A stretch of DNA of 64,000 nt from Pseudorhodobacter sp. MZDSW-24AT (GTDB lineage Bacteria > Pseudomonadota > Alphaproteobacteria > Rhodobacterales > Rhodobacteraceae): assembly GCF_002794355.1 (NCBI RefSeq), contig NZ_PGOI01000009.1, positions 186,001 through 250,000 of the forward strand. The letters are read 5' to 3'. Position 1 is the first letter of the stretch. The number at the start of each line of letters is the position of its first letter. Below, piece after piece: positions 18,476 to 29,289 of this stretch. The notes under the pieces were generated by a model, which was not told the origin of the DNA, did not search any database, and saw only the letters and a list, made by a program, of their open reading frames with translations. The position numbers and the translations under genes were made by a program.

Positions 18476-19390
18476 ATGAGCAATGTCGAAACCCGGATGC
18501 CGCTGAGCGCTGTGGCCCCGGCCAAACCGATGGCGCATAGCCGCGCCGACCGCCGGGCCGAGCAGGTGCAGACCTTCGTGCGCTATGCCCTGCTGATCGC
18601 GGTGGGATTTGTGATGCTGTATCCGCTGCTGTGGCTGGTGGGGGCGTCGTTCAAGACCAATTCCGAGATCTTTGGCTCGATCGGGTTCATCCCCGAGGCG
18701 CCGACGCTGGACGGCTATCGCAAGGGGTGGGAAACTTCGACCCCTTACACCTTTGGGCGGTTCTTCTGGAACACGTTCCTGATCATCCTGCCCAAGACCA
18801 TTTTCACCGCGATTTCCTGTGCGGTGGTGGCCTATGGGTTTGCCCGGTTCGAGTTTCCGGGCAAGAAGGTGCTGTTTGCCAGCCTGATCGCCACGCTCTT
18901 GTTGCCCAATGTGGTGACGCGGATTCCGCAATACATCCTGTTCCGCGAAATGGGCTGGCTGGACAGCTATCTGCCGCTGTGGGTGCCGTCGGCCTTTGCG
19001 GGGGATGCGTTCTTTGTCTTCATGCTGGTGCAGTTCCTGCGCGCCATTCCGCGCGACATGGAAGAGGCCGCGCGGGTGGACGGGGCCAACAGCTTTCAGA
19101 CGCTGATCTATATCGTGGTGCCGATGCTGCTGCCGGCGCTGATCTCGGTCGCCTTGTTTCAGTTCATGTGGACGATGAACGATTTTCTGGGGCCGCTGAT
19201 CTATCTGTCTTCGGTGGAAAGCTTCCCCGTGAGTCTGGCGCTGAAGCTGTCGATCGACACGACCGAAGCCTTTGACTGGAACCGCATTCTGGCGATGTCG
19301 GTGCTGGCGCTGCTGCCTGCGCTGATCGTGTTCTTCATTGCCCAACGCTACTTCATCGAAGGCATCTCGGCCGGTGGAGTGAAAGGATAA
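18476..19390 (+). CDS. Oligosaccharide ABC importer permease (TogN-like)
   Basis: 304 residues, MalG-type. LLWLVGASFKTNSEIFGS, LLPNVVTRIPQYILFREMGW and the coupling loop [20 protein letters not shown] are visible. The N-terminus has a 35-residue polar cytoplasmic lead. Three bases after the first permease gene, AGGAG-type ribosome site. Confidence 0.82.
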   Translation: MSNVETRMPLSAVAPAKPMAHSRADRRAEQVQTFVRYALLIAVGFVMLYPLLWLVGASFKTNSEIFGSIGFIPEAPTLDGYRKGWETSTPYTFGRFFWNTFLIILPKTIFTAISCAVVAYGFARFEFPGKKVLFASLIATLLLPNVVTRIPQYILFREMGWLDSYLPLWVPSAFAGDAFFVFMLVQFLRAIPRDMEEAARVDGANSFQTLIYIVVPMLLPALISVALFQFMWTMNDFLGPLIYLSSVESFPVSLALKLSIDTTEAFDWNRILAMSVLALLPALIVFFIAQRYFIEGISAGGVKG

Positions 19391-19394
19391 TCCC

Positions 19395-20495
19395 ATGGCA
19401 AGACTGCAAATCCGCAACCTTGAGAAGACTTATGCCAATACGTTCAAGGCGGTGCATGGCATCAATCTGGATGTGAAGGACGGCGAGTTCATGGTGCTGG
19501 TGGGGCCGTCGGGCTGCGCCAAATCCACCACGCTGCGCATGATTGCCGGGCTGGAGAGCATTTCAGGCGGCGAGATCGTGATTGGCGACCGGGTGGTGAA
19601 CCGTTTGCAGCCCGGCGCGCGGGGCATTGCGATGGTGTTCCAGAATTACGCGCTGTATCCGCATATGAAGGTGCGCAAGAACCTGTCGTTCGGGCTGCGC
19701 CTGATGCGCACCCCCAAGGCCGAGATCGAGCGCAAGACGGCGGAAGTGGCGCGGATTCTGGAAATCGAGCCGCTGCTGGACCGCCTGCCGAAAGAGCTTT
19801 CGGGCGGGCAGGCGCAGCGGGTGGCGCTGGGCCGTGCGCTGATCAAGCAGCCAGAGGTGTTTCTGTTCGACGAGCCTTTGTCGAATCTGGATGCGAAACT
19901 CCGCGCCTCGATGCGGGTGCGGATCACCGATCTGCACAAGCGGCTGAAGGCCGAGGGCCTGTCGTCGACGGTTGTCTATGTGACGCATGACCAGACCGAG
20001 GCGATGACGATGGGCGACCGCATCTGCGTGATGAAGGATGGCCATATCATGCAGGTGGCCGACCCCAAGACGCTGTATGACAAGCCCGCCAATGCCTTTG
20101 TGGCGGGGTTCATCGGCAGCCCCGAGATGAATCTGGTGGAAGGGCGGCTGGAGGGCGCGCGCTTTCATCTGGGCGCGCAGGCGGTGACCTTGCCCGCCGA
20201 GCTGATGGCGCGGCTGAAGCCCCATTCGGGCCGGGTGACTCTGGGCATTCGCCCGCAGCATCTGGGCGTGAACGAAGGCCCCGGCTTGCAGGCGCAGGTG
20301 GTGGGGGCCGAGTTCATGGGGCACGAGGTGGTGCTGCATCTGGCGGTGGATGGGGTGCGGCTGGTGGCCGTGTTGCCCGCCGCCGATTACGCGGGGCTGG
20401 ATCATGGCGCGATGGTCAACCTGACGCTGGACCCCGGCATGACGCATGTTTTCGACGAAACCGGCGCGAATATCTCGCTGGCGCAATCTCACTGA
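19395..20495 (+). CDS. Sugar ABC importer ATPase (UgpC/MsmX type, TogA-like)
   Basis: 366 residues. Walker A GPSGCAKST carries Ala where most family members have Gly, a tolerated change; Q-loop [10 protein letters not shown], signature LSGGQAQR (Ala for Arg/Gln), Walker [12 protein letters not shown] and H-loop THDQTEAMT are present, with a C-terminal TOBE domain. It is cotranscribed with its permeases, unlike shared MsmX-type ATPases. Confidence 0.85.
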   Translation: MARLQIRNLEKTYANTFKAVHGINLDVKDGEFMVLVGPSGCAKSTTLRMIAGLESISGGEIVIGDRVVNRLQPGARGIAMVFQNYALYPHMKVRKNLSFGLRLMRTPKAEIERKTAEVARILEIEPLLDRLPKELSGGQAQRVALGRALIKQPEVFLFDEPLSNLDAKLRASMRVRITDLHKRLKAEGLSSTVVYVTHDQTEAMTMGDRICVMKDGHIMQVADPKTLYDKPANAFVAGFIGSPEMNLVEGRLEGARFHLGAQAVTLPAELMARLKPHSGRVTLGIRPQHLGVNEGPGLQAQVVGAEFMGHEVVLHLAVDGVRLVAVLPAADYAGLDHGAMVNLTLDPGMTHVFDETGANISLAQSH

Positions 20496-20507
20496 GGGAG
20501 GAATTCA

Positions 20508-21773
20508 ATGAGACGGATGGCAACACCGATTGTGACGGGTCTGCTGGGGGCGCTTTTGGCCACCACGGCGCAGGCGGAAAATCTGCGGATGTCGTGGTGG
20601 GGGGGAGATGCCCGCCATGCGCAGACGCAGGCGGCGCTGGACTATTGCGGGCCAAAGCTGGGCCATACGGTGGCGGCGGAATTCACCGGCTGGTCGGGGC
20701 ATCAGGAGCGGATCACCACCCAGATCGCCGGGCGGACCGAGGCCGATATCATGCAGATCAACTGGCCGTGGTTGCCGTTGTTTTCGGCCGATGGCAGCGG
20801 CTTTGTGGACTTGCGCGCCCATGCCGATGTGCTGGACCTGTCGCAGTTTTCCGACGCGCAGCTGGCCGGGGGCGAGATGAACGGCGTGCTGAACGGCATC
20901 CCGGTGTCGACCACCGGGCGGGTCTACATGTTCAACAAGACCACCTTTGACAAGGCCGGGCTGGCGGTGCCGACGACATGGGACGAGGTGATCGCCGCCG
21001 CCCCGGTGCTGCGCGAAAAGCTGGGGGCGGATGTCTACCCGTTTGAAGCGGCAGGGCTGAACGCGATTTTTCTGGTGTCGATGGCGGTGACGCAGGCAAC
21101 CGGCAAGGACCTGATCGACCCCGCCACCAACACCGTGGCCTGGACCCCGGAGGAGTTGCTGGAGGGCATCCGCTTCTATCAGTCGCTGGTGGAGGCCGGG
21201 GCCATCCGCGACTGGCGGCAGGTGGCGGGCGAGGGCAATATCGAGCTGTTCGAGATGCGGGCTTGGGCCGAAGGCAAGATCGCGGGCACCTATGAATGGG
21301 ATTCGGCCTACGCCAAATACGCCGATCCGCTGGGCGCAAGCCAAGAGCTGGTGCCGGTCAAGATGTTGCAGATCGATGGCGCGGTGACCGAGGCGACCTA
21401 TGCCAAGCCGTCGATGCTGTTTTCGATCTCGCGCAATTCCAAGGCGCCCAAAGCGGCGGCCGAGGTGATCAACTGCCTGCTGAACGACCCCGAGGCCATT
21501 GAAATCCTGTCGGATTCGCGTGGGGTGCCGGCCAGCAAGGTGGCCTTTGACCGGCTGAGCGAGAAAGACCTGATCAACCCGAATGTCGCGGCGGCCAATG
21601 GCATCGTGCTGGCGGGGACGGGGCCGGTGGTGTCGTCCTTCAACGAGCACCCGCGCGTGCGCGAGGCCTTTGCCGATTATCTGGAAAACATCGCATATGG
21701 CCAGATCAGCGCGGAAGACGCGGCGGAAGGGATCATCGACGACATCAACCGTGCTTTGCGCCAGTTTCAATAG
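20508..21773 (+). CDS. Oligogalacturonide-type ABC binding protein (TogB-like)
   Basis: 421 residues with a signal peptide (PIVTGLLGALLATTAQA) and a mature start LRMSWWGGDARHAQTQAAL, a sequence shared with TogB-type receptors for pectin oligomers. QERITTQIAGRTEADIMQINWPW is typical of family-1 sugar receptors. GGAGG ribosome site just upstream. It lies between the transporter genes and the two pectin-processing enzymes, which supports uptake of oligogalacturonides or unsaturated rhamnogalacturonides. Confidence 0.85.
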   Translation: MRRMATPIVTGLLGALLATTAQAENLRMSWWGGDARHAQTQAALDYCGPKLGHTVAAEFTGWSGHQERITTQIAGRTEADIMQINWPWLPLFSADGSGFVDLRAHADVLDLSQFSDAQLAGGEMNGVLNGIPVSTTGRVYMFNKTTFDKAGLAVPTTWDEVIAAAPVLREKLGADVYPFEAAGLNAIFLVSMAVTQATGKDLIDPATNTVAWTPEELLEGIRFYQSLVEAGAIRDWRQVAGEGNIELFEMRAWAEGKIAGTYEWDSAYAKYADPLGASQELVPVKMLQIDGAVTEATYAKPSMLFSISRNSKAPKAAAEVINCLLNDPEAIEILSDSRGVPASKVAFDRLSEKDLINPNVAAANGIVLAGTGPVVSSFNEHPRVREAFADYLENIAYGQISAEDAAEGIIDDINRALRQFQ

Positions 21774-21837
21774 GCGCTGACCCTTGGCGGGGCGCGCGGC
21801 AAAGGCCTGCGCCCCGCAGATCAGAAGGACTCCTGAC

Positions 21838-23313
21838 ATGCGACCCATAGAGTTGGTGGCCGTCACGCCGCGCGCGGTGGCCTTGCGCTTTGACATGCCC
21901 GGCGCGCGGTATTTTTTGCCGCAGGCGGTGACGTGGCGTCTGACCGGGGCGGCCCTGCGGCGCGAGGGGCGCACGGACCGCGCGGTGACGCTGTTGTATG
22001 ATCTGCCGCCGGGCACGCCGCTGCGGGTAGAGGCGGCGGGCTTTGCGCCGCTGGAGTTTGTGACGCCGCCCTGTGCGGGGGCGGAGGTGCTGCGTGAGGG
22101 GCCGCGCGCGCAGGCGCAGCTGGACGCGGTGCCCGAAGGCGGCACGCTGATCGTGCCGGCGGGGCGCTGGGAGGTGGAGCCGCTGCTGATCCCGTCGGGG
22201 CGGCATATCTGGCTGGCCGAAGGGGCGGCGCTGATCGCCCCGGCCGAGCGGGCGCGGTTCCCACAGTTGGGCGTGGCGGAGGGGGGCAGTTGGGAAGGCC
22301 TGCCCGAGGCCTGCTATCGCGGCATTCTGACGGCGATGGATGCGCGCGGCATCACGATTTCCGGCCCCGGTCTGGTGGATGGCGGCGGGGCGCGCGGGGA
22401 TTGGTGGCTTTGGCCCAAGGAGACGCGCGACGGCGCGCGGCGGGCGCGGCTTTTGCACCTGATCCGCTGCCGCGATGTCACCGTGCTGGGCCCGACCTTT
22501 GCCAATTCCCCCAGCTGGACGCTGCATCCCTATGGCTGCCAAGACATCACCTTTGCCGGGGTGACGGTGCAGAACCCGCCCGACAGCCCGAACACCGATG
22601 GGCTGAACCCCGAAAGCTGTGAGCGCGTGGTGATCGAAGGCGTGCGCTTTTCCACCGGGGATGATTGCATCGCGATCAAGGCGGGCAAGCGGACCGATGC
22701 GGGCGGGGCTGCGCATCTGGCGCCAACGCGCGGGGTGCGCATCCGGCATTGCCTGATGCAGGATGGCCATGGCGGCGTGGTGATCGGGTCGGAAATGTCG
22801 GGCGGCGTGTCGGATGTGCGGGTGTCGCAGTGCGAGATGCGCGGCACCGACCGGGGCCTGCGCATCAAGACACGGCGCGGGCGCGGCGGCGTGGTGTCGG
22901 GCATCCATCTGTCGGATGTGAGCTTTGACGGGGTGGACACCGTGCTGGCGATCAACATGCATTACTTTTGCGACCATGACGGCCATTCCGAGGCGGTGCA
23001 GTCGCGCGCGCCGCAGCCTGTGACGGAGCTGACGCCCCGGATTGAGGCGATCACGCTGGAGCGGATCGAAGCGCGGGGCGTGCGGCTGGCCTTTGCCGCC
23101 TGTCTGGGCCTGCCCGAGCAGCCGGTGCGCGGGGTGCGGATCACGCAGGCCGAGGTGGAATTTGCACAGGCCGCCTCTGCCGCGCCGCCTCTGATGGCGG
23201 ATGGTGTGGCGGCGGTGGCCGGGGCCGGGGTGCTGGCCGAGCATTGCGAGATGGAAGCGCCGGGCGATCTGGCGCGCGGGGGGCTGACCGTGAAGGAGTT
23301 CATGCCATGCTAG
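21838..23313 (+). CDS. Cytoplasmic GH28 polygalacturonase-type hydrolase
   Basis: 491 residues of right-handed beta-helix type. All four GH28 motifs are intact: NTDG (252-255), GDD (274-276), GHG (310-312) and RIK (342-344), giving the three catalytic Asp and the His. No signal peptide is visible, so the enzyme acts in the cytoplasm on imported oligomers, probably as an exo-polygalacturonosidase or a rhamnogalacturonan-specific relative. The ATG at 21838 follows AGAAGGA; the frame extension to 21784 lacks a good site. The stop overlaps the GH105 gene by seven bases. Confidence 0.9.
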   Translation: MRPIELVAVTPRAVALRFDMPGARYFLPQAVTWRLTGAALRREGRTDRAVTLLYDLPPGTPLRVEAAGFAPLEFVTPPCAGAEVLREGPRAQAQLDAVPEGGTLIVPAGRWEVEPLLIPSGRHIWLAEGAALIAPAERARFPQLGVAEGGSWEGLPEACYRGILTAMDARGITISGPGLVDGGGARGDWWLWPKETRDGARRARLLHLIRCRDVTVLGPTFANSPSWTLHPYGCQDITFAGVTVQNPPDSPNTDGLNPESCERVVIEGVRFSTGDDCIAIKAGKRTDAGGAAHLAPTRGVRIRHCLMQDGHGGVVIGSEMSGGVSDVRVSQCEMRGTDRGLRIKTRRGRGGVVSGIHLSDVSFDGVDTVLAINMHYFCDHDGHSEAVQSRAPQPVTELTPRIEAITLERIEARGVRLAFAACLGLPEQPVRGVRITQAEVEFAQAASAAPPLMADGVAAVAGAGVLAEHCEMEAPGDLARGGLTVKEFMPC

Positions 23314-24389
23314 AGTATTTCGACGCCTTTGCGGCGCGCTATCAGCCCTATAAGGGCGGCGATTGGTGCTATGAGGATGGCTGCATCTATCGCGGCTTGC
23401 TTTTGCTGCACGAGGCGACCGGTGAGCCGCGCTGGCGCGACCATCTGCTGCGCCTTGCCACGCCGCAGGTGGCCGAGGATGGCACGCTGCGGGGCTATCG
23501 CATCGACGACTATAACATCGACAATATCCTGAGCGGGCGGGTGCTGTTTGCGCTGGACCGCTGGACGGGCGATCCGCGCTGGATGAAGGGCGCGGCGCGG
23601 CTGGCGCGGCAATTGGCAACGCATCCGCGCACCGAGAGCGGCAACTACTGGCACAAGCTGCGCTATCCGCATCAGGTCTGGCTGGACGGGCTGTATATGG
23701 GCCTGCCGTTCCAGATTGAATACGGGCAGGCGGTGGGCGATGCGGCGCGGGTGTCGGATGCGCTGGCGCAGATGGGCCGGGCGCTGGATCTGACGCGGCG
23801 GGAAGATGGCTGGTATGCGCATGGCTATGATGCCGCGCGGGTGCAGGACTGGGCCGATGCAGGCAGCGGCCAATCGGCGAGCGTCTGGGCGCGGGCGCTG
23901 GGCTGGCAGGCGATGGCCTTGGTGGATGCGGCGGCCTTGGTGGGGGCGCCCGCCTTTGAAGCCGCCGGTCTTTTGGCGCCCACACAGGCGCTGCTTGCGC
24001 GGTTGATCGCGGTGCAAGGCGCCGAAGGCGGCTGGTTGCAGGTGATCAACATGCCGGATTTGCCGGGGAATTACGCCGAAAGCTCGGCTACGGCGATGTT
24101 TGCCTATGCCTTTGGTGTGGCCGAAGGACTGGGGCTGGCGGTGCCGGGGCTTGCGGGCGCGCAGGCGCGGGCGCTGCGGTTTGCCGAAGGGCGTTTGCAG
24201 GGCGAGGCGGTGCAGTTTACCGGGATTTGCCATGTGGCGGGCTTGGGCGGCTTTTCCGGGCGCTACCGCGACGGCAGCCCCGGCTATTACCTGACCGAGC
24301 GTATCGTCGCCGATGATGCCAAGGGCACCGGGCCTTTGATGATGGCGCAGGCGGTTGCCCTGCGGCACGACGCGCGGGCGGTGGCTTAA
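23307..24389 (+). CDS. GH105 unsaturated glucuronyl/rhamnogalacturonyl hydrolase
   Basis: Removes the 4,5-unsaturated uronic acid from the non-reducing end of oligomers made by pectate or rhamnogalacturonan lyases, by hydration of the double bond (YteR/YesR family). 360 residues. DDYNIDNILSG (67-77) and YPHQVWLDGLYMGLPF (120-135, Asp127 likely catalytic) match the family. No signal peptide. Translation is coupled to the GH28 gene (AAGGAG upstream). Last gene of the importer operon. Confidence 0.88.
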   Translation: MLEYFDAFAARYQPYKGGDWCYEDGCIYRGLLLLHEATGEPRWRDHLLRLATPQVAEDGTLRGYRIDDYNIDNILSGRVLFALDRWTGDPRWMKGAARLARQLATHPRTESGNYWHKLRYPHQVWLDGLYMGLPFQIEYGQAVGDAARVSDALAQMGRALDLTRREDGWYAHGYDAARVQDWADAGSGQSASVWARALGWQAMALVDAAALVGAPAFEAAGLLAPTQALLARLIAVQGAEGGWLQVINMPDLPGNYAESSATAMFAYAFGVAEGLGLAVPGLAGAQARALRFAEGRLQGEAVQFTGICHVAGLGGFSGRYRDGSPGYYLTERIVADDAKGTGPLMMAQAVALRHDARAVA

Positions 24390-24429
24390 GGGGCGCGGCT
24401 TTCGGCCCCCTTGGCCGCCGAAGGGCAGC

Positions 24430-26288
<1,859 letters not shown>

Positions 26289-26291
26289 GGC

Positions 26292-27338
26292 ATGATTTCG
26301 GACGGCAATCTGGTGCCCGCCCTGCTGACGCAGTGGCGGGCGCGCGGCTTCGCGCTGGCTTGGACAGGCGGCGATGTGGCGGCGTGGCAGGCGCGGGCGC
26401 GGCCCGTGGCGCGCGCGCTGGCGCTGGCCGATCTGCCGGAGGTGGCGGTGGGCGCGCGGCGGCTGGCGGTGGAAGGCCGGGACGGGCACCGGGCGGAAAG
26501 CTGGGTGCTGGATCTTGGGCATGGGCTGGAGGCGCCGGCGCTGATGCTGTGGCCCGAAGGGCCGGGGCCATTCCCGGCGGTGCTGGCCTTGCATGACCAT
26601 GGGTCCGAGTTTCGCATCGGCAAGGAAAAGTGCATCCCGCCCTTGGGTGGCGCGGATGCGGGGGCCGAGGCTTGGGCCGCGCGGTTCTTTGGCGGGCAGC
26701 CGATCGGTCCGGCGCTGGTGGCGCGGGGGTTTGCGGTTCTGTGCGTGGACGCCTTGGGCTGGGGCGCGCGCGCGGGCGGCGGCTATGAGGCGCAGCAGGC
26801 GCTGGCGGCGAACCTGTTGCAGATCGGGCAATCGGCGGCGGGGGTGATGGCCTGGGAGGATGCCCGCGCGCTGGATTGGCTCTGCGCGCATCCGCGTGTG
26901 GATGCGGGGCGGGTTGCGGCGGTGGGGTTTTCGCTGGGCGGGTTCCGGGCGTGGCAGGTGGCGGCGCTGACGGGGCGGGTGGCGGCCACGGTCAGCATCG
27001 GCTGGATGGCGAGCCTGCCGGAGCTGCTGGTGCCCGGCAACAATCAGGTGCGGGGGCAGTCGGCGTTCTGGATGGCGCATCCGGGGCTGTATCGGCAGAT
27101 GGACCTGCCCGACATGGCCGCATTGGCGGCTCCGCGCCCGTTCTGGGCCGAGGTGGCGCAAGGTGACCCGCTGTTTCCGGCGGCGGCGGTGGACCCGGCT
27201 TTTGTCCGGCTGGCGGCGATCTGGGCGGCGGCGGGGGCGGCAGAGCGGCTGATGCTCTCGCGGCCCGAAGGCGGGCACAGCTTTGGCCCGGCGCGGCAGG
27301 CGGCGGCCTTTGACTGGCTGGCGGCGCGGCTGGCATAA
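26292..27338 (+). CDS. Alpha/beta hydrolase (dienelactone hydrolase / acetyl-esterase type)
   Basis: 348 residues. FPAVLALHDHGSEF forms the oxyanion side, GFSLGGFRAW holds the nucleophile serine elbow, and GGHSFG near the C-terminus carries the histidine. No signal peptide, so it acts in the cytoplasm. Coupled to kdgD, it may remove acetyl or other ester groups from imported pectin fragments. Family call fair, substrate unknown. Confidence 0.72.
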   Translation: MISDGNLVPALLTQWRARGFALAWTGGDVAAWQARARPVARALALADLPEVAVGARRLAVEGRDGHRAESWVLDLGHGLEAPALMLWPEGPGPFPAVLALHDHGSEFRIGKEKCIPPLGGADAGAEAWAARFFGGQPIGPALVARGFAVLCVDALGWGARAGGGYEAQQALAANLLQIGQSAAGVMAWEDARALDWLCAHPRVDAGRVAAVGFSLGGFRAWQVAALTGRVAATVSIGWMASLPELLVPGNNQVRGQSAFWMAHPGLYRQMDLPDMAALAAPRPFWAEVAQGDPLFPAAAVDPAFVRLAAIWAAAGAAERLMLSRPEGGHSFGPARQAAAFDWLAARLA

Positions 27339-27384
27339 GCGCTTGCGGGGCAGGGGCGTTGCGGCTAGCACTTGGCAAGGCAAG

Positions 27385-27396
27385 ATGTCTGACAGG
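27385..27396. promoter_or_regulatory. Candidate GntR operator (ATGTC-T-GACAGG)
   Basis: TGTC-N-GACA palindrome 18 bases upstream of the second FadR-type regulator gene, consistent with autoregulation. The same core occurs upstream of the family-5 ABC operon and of its separate binding-protein gene. Confidence 0.5.
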
Positions 27397-27413
27397 CCGG
27401 GCGGAGGGCTGCG

Positions 27414-28151
27414 ATGGGCGAGGGTGAAAAGCGCGATGGCGTGGGGTCTTTGGTGGACCAGATCAGCGGCGCCCTGCGCCGGGATCTGGAGGCGGGCACC
27501 TTTCTGCCCGGCGACCGCCTGCCCAGCGAAAGCGAGCTGACCCGCCGCCATTCCGTCAGCCGCGCCGTGGTGCGTGAGGCGATTGCGGCGCTGCGCTCGG
27601 ATGGGTTGGTCGAGGCGCGCAAGGGCGCCGGGGTCTTCGCGCTGGACATCAGCGCCAAGGCCAAGCCCGCGCGCCCCTTTGACGATCTTGCCACCGCGCG
27701 GATTTCGCAGGTGATCGAGCTTTTGGAGCTGCGCACCGCCTGTGAGATCGAGGCGGCGGCGCTGGCGGCAACCCGACGGTCTCCCGCGCAGCTGGAGGCG
27801 ATCATGGATGCGCATGACCGGGTGATCACGCAGTTGCAGGCGGGCGCACCGACGCGGGATGTGGATTTCGACTTCCACATGGCGATTGCCGAGGCGACGC
27901 AGAATCGCCGCTTTCCCGAGTTTCTGACGCTGATCCGGCAGGGGATCATCCCGCGCGGCGAGTTGCAGGGCAGTGCGCCGGGGGCGCGGCCCAAGGATTA
28001 CAACCAGCATTTGCAAGAAGAGCACAGCCAGATTCTGGATGCCATCATCGAAGGCGATGGCGCCGCCGCGCGCGAACGGATGCGGGCGCATTTGCGCGGC
28101 AGTCTGGAGCGCTATAAGGCGCTGTTGCGCGCGGGGCGGCCACTGGGCTAG
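27414..28151 (+). CDS. GntR/FadR-family regulator (neighbour of family-5 ABC importer)
   Basis: 245 residues, same architecture as the regulator at 24430: SVSRAVVREAIAALRSDGLVEARKGAGVFAL winged helix and FCD domain with DFDFHMAIAEATQNRRF and EEHSQIL. The two regulators are clear paralogues. The gene lies between the kdgD-esterase unit and the ABC importer, with TGTC-N-GACA sites on both sides, so it probably represses the importer genes. Confidence 0.86.
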   Translation: MGEGEKRDGVGSLVDQISGALRRDLEAGTFLPGDRLPSESELTRRHSVSRAVVREAIAALRSDGLVEARKGAGVFALDISAKAKPARPFDDLATARISQVIELLELRTACEIEAAALAATRRSPAQLEAIMDAHDRVITQLQAGAPTRDVDFDFHMAIAEATQNRRFPEFLTLIRQGIIPRGELQGSAPGARPKDYNQHLQEEHSQILDAIIEGDGAAARERMRAHLRGSLERYKALLRAGRPLG

Positions 28152-28190
28152 GCGCGCACCGCGCGGAAGGCTTGACAGGCGGCGGCAGAC

Positions 28191-28222
28191 TTGTCAGACA
28201 GGTTTGCAAAGATGTCGGACGC
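28191..28222. promoter_or_regulatory. Paired TGTC-N-GACA operators before the family-5 ABC operon
   Basis: TTGTC-A-GACAGG (28191-28202) is a perfect TGTC/GACA palindrome; ATGTC-G-GACGC (28211-28222) is a close copy whose centre is 21 bases away, two helical turns. A weaker TTGTC-G-GATT follows at 28224. All lie within 80 bases of the first permease start. Confidence 0.5.
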
Positions 28223-28266
28223 ATTGTCGGATTCGCGGCGGGGCGCCCTGTCTGAGGGAGGAAACC

Positions 28267-29289
28267 ATGTCTGTTCGCCGAACGCGCCTGCGCGGCATTC
28301 TGGGCCAGATCACCACGATCGCGGTCACGCTGCTGGGGCTGCTCATGCTCACCTTTGTGATCGGGCGGATGATGCCCGCCGATCCGGTGCGCGCCATCGT
28401 GGGCGAGGATGCCACGCGGGAAACCTATGAGCAGGTCTATCTGCAACTGGGGCTGGACCGCCCCCTGTGGGAGCAGTTCCTGCGTTACTTGGGCGATGTG
28501 CTGACCGGCGATTTCGGCAATTCCATCCGCACCGGCAAGCCGGTGATTGAAGACATCCTGCATGTGATGCCCGCGACGGTGGAGCTTGCAACCTTTGCCA
28601 TTCTGATCGGTGCGGGGCTTGGCATTCCCTTGGGCGTGATCGCGGCGGTAAACAAGGACCGCTGGCCCGACCATGTGGTGCGGGTGTTCAGCCTGTTTGG
28701 CCATTCGATGCCGATTTTCTGGACCGGGATGATTGCGCTGATCGTGTTTTATGCCGCGCTGGGCTGGGTGGGCGGATCGGGGCGGATGAGCCAGTTCTAT
28801 ATTGGCATGGTGCCCACGCGCAGCGGGTTTTTGCTGATCGACAGCGCGCTGGCTGGGCAGTGGGATGTGTTCCGATCTGCGGTGAACCACCTGATCCTGC
28901 CTGCGAGCCTGCTGGGCTATTCGTCTTCGGCCTATATCACCCGGATGACGCGCAGTTTCATGCTGGACCAGCTGGGGCAGGAATACATGACCACGGCGCG
29001 GGTCAAGGGGTTGTCCAAGGGGCAGACCATCTGGCGCCACGCCTTTGGCAACATCCGTGTGCAGCTGGTGACAATCGTGGCGCTGGCCTATGGCAGCCTG
29101 CTGGAAGGCGCGGTGCTGATTGAAACCGTCTTTGCCTGGCCCGGGTTCGGGCAATATCTGACCAACAACCTGATCATCGGCGACATGAATGCGGTGATGA
29201 CCTGTGTGCTGATCGTAGGCGTGATCTTCATCGGGCTGAACCTGCTGTCCGATATCCTGTATCGTCTGTTTGACCCGAGGACGAAATGA
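28267..29289 (+). CDS. Family-5 (dipeptide/nickel-type) ABC permease, DppB-like
   Basis: 340 residues with an N-terminal hydrophobic anchor, a periplasmic loop (DATRETYEQVYLQLGLDRPLWEQF) and the core permease domain; coupling loop TARVKGLSKGQTIWRHAFGN. GGGAGGAAACC precedes the ATG, a strong ribosome site. The stop overlaps the next permease (ATGA). Such importers carry peptides, but relatives also carry plant-derived oligosaccharides, and the setting in a uronate block favours sugar. Confidence 0.85.
   Translation: MSVRRTRLRGILGQITTIAVTLLGLLMLTFVIGRMMPADPVRAIVGEDATRETYEQVYLQLGLDRPLWEQFLRYLGDVLTGDFGNSIRTGKPVIEDILHVMPATVELATFAILIGAGLGIPLGVIAAVNKDRWPDHVVRVFSLFGHSMPIFWTGMIALIVFYAALGWVGGSGRMSQFYIGMVPTRSGFLLIDSALAGQWDVFRSAVNHLILPASLLGYSSSAYITRMTRSFMLDQLGQEYMTTARVKGLSKGQTIWRHAFGNIRVQLVTIVALAYGSLLEGAVLIETVFAWPGFGQYLTNNLIIGDMNAVMTCVLIVGVIFIGLNLLSDILYRLFDPRTK

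Noticed and set aside
19395-20495. Defective ATPase because Walker A has Ala (GPSGCAKST)
   Set aside because: The Lys and Thr/Ser that bind phosphate are kept, and all other ATPase motifs are intact, so loss of function is not supported.
21745-23985. 746-residue open frame on the minus strand
   Set aside because: Antisense to the GH28 and GH105 genes; Pro/Ala/His-rich, no family motif.
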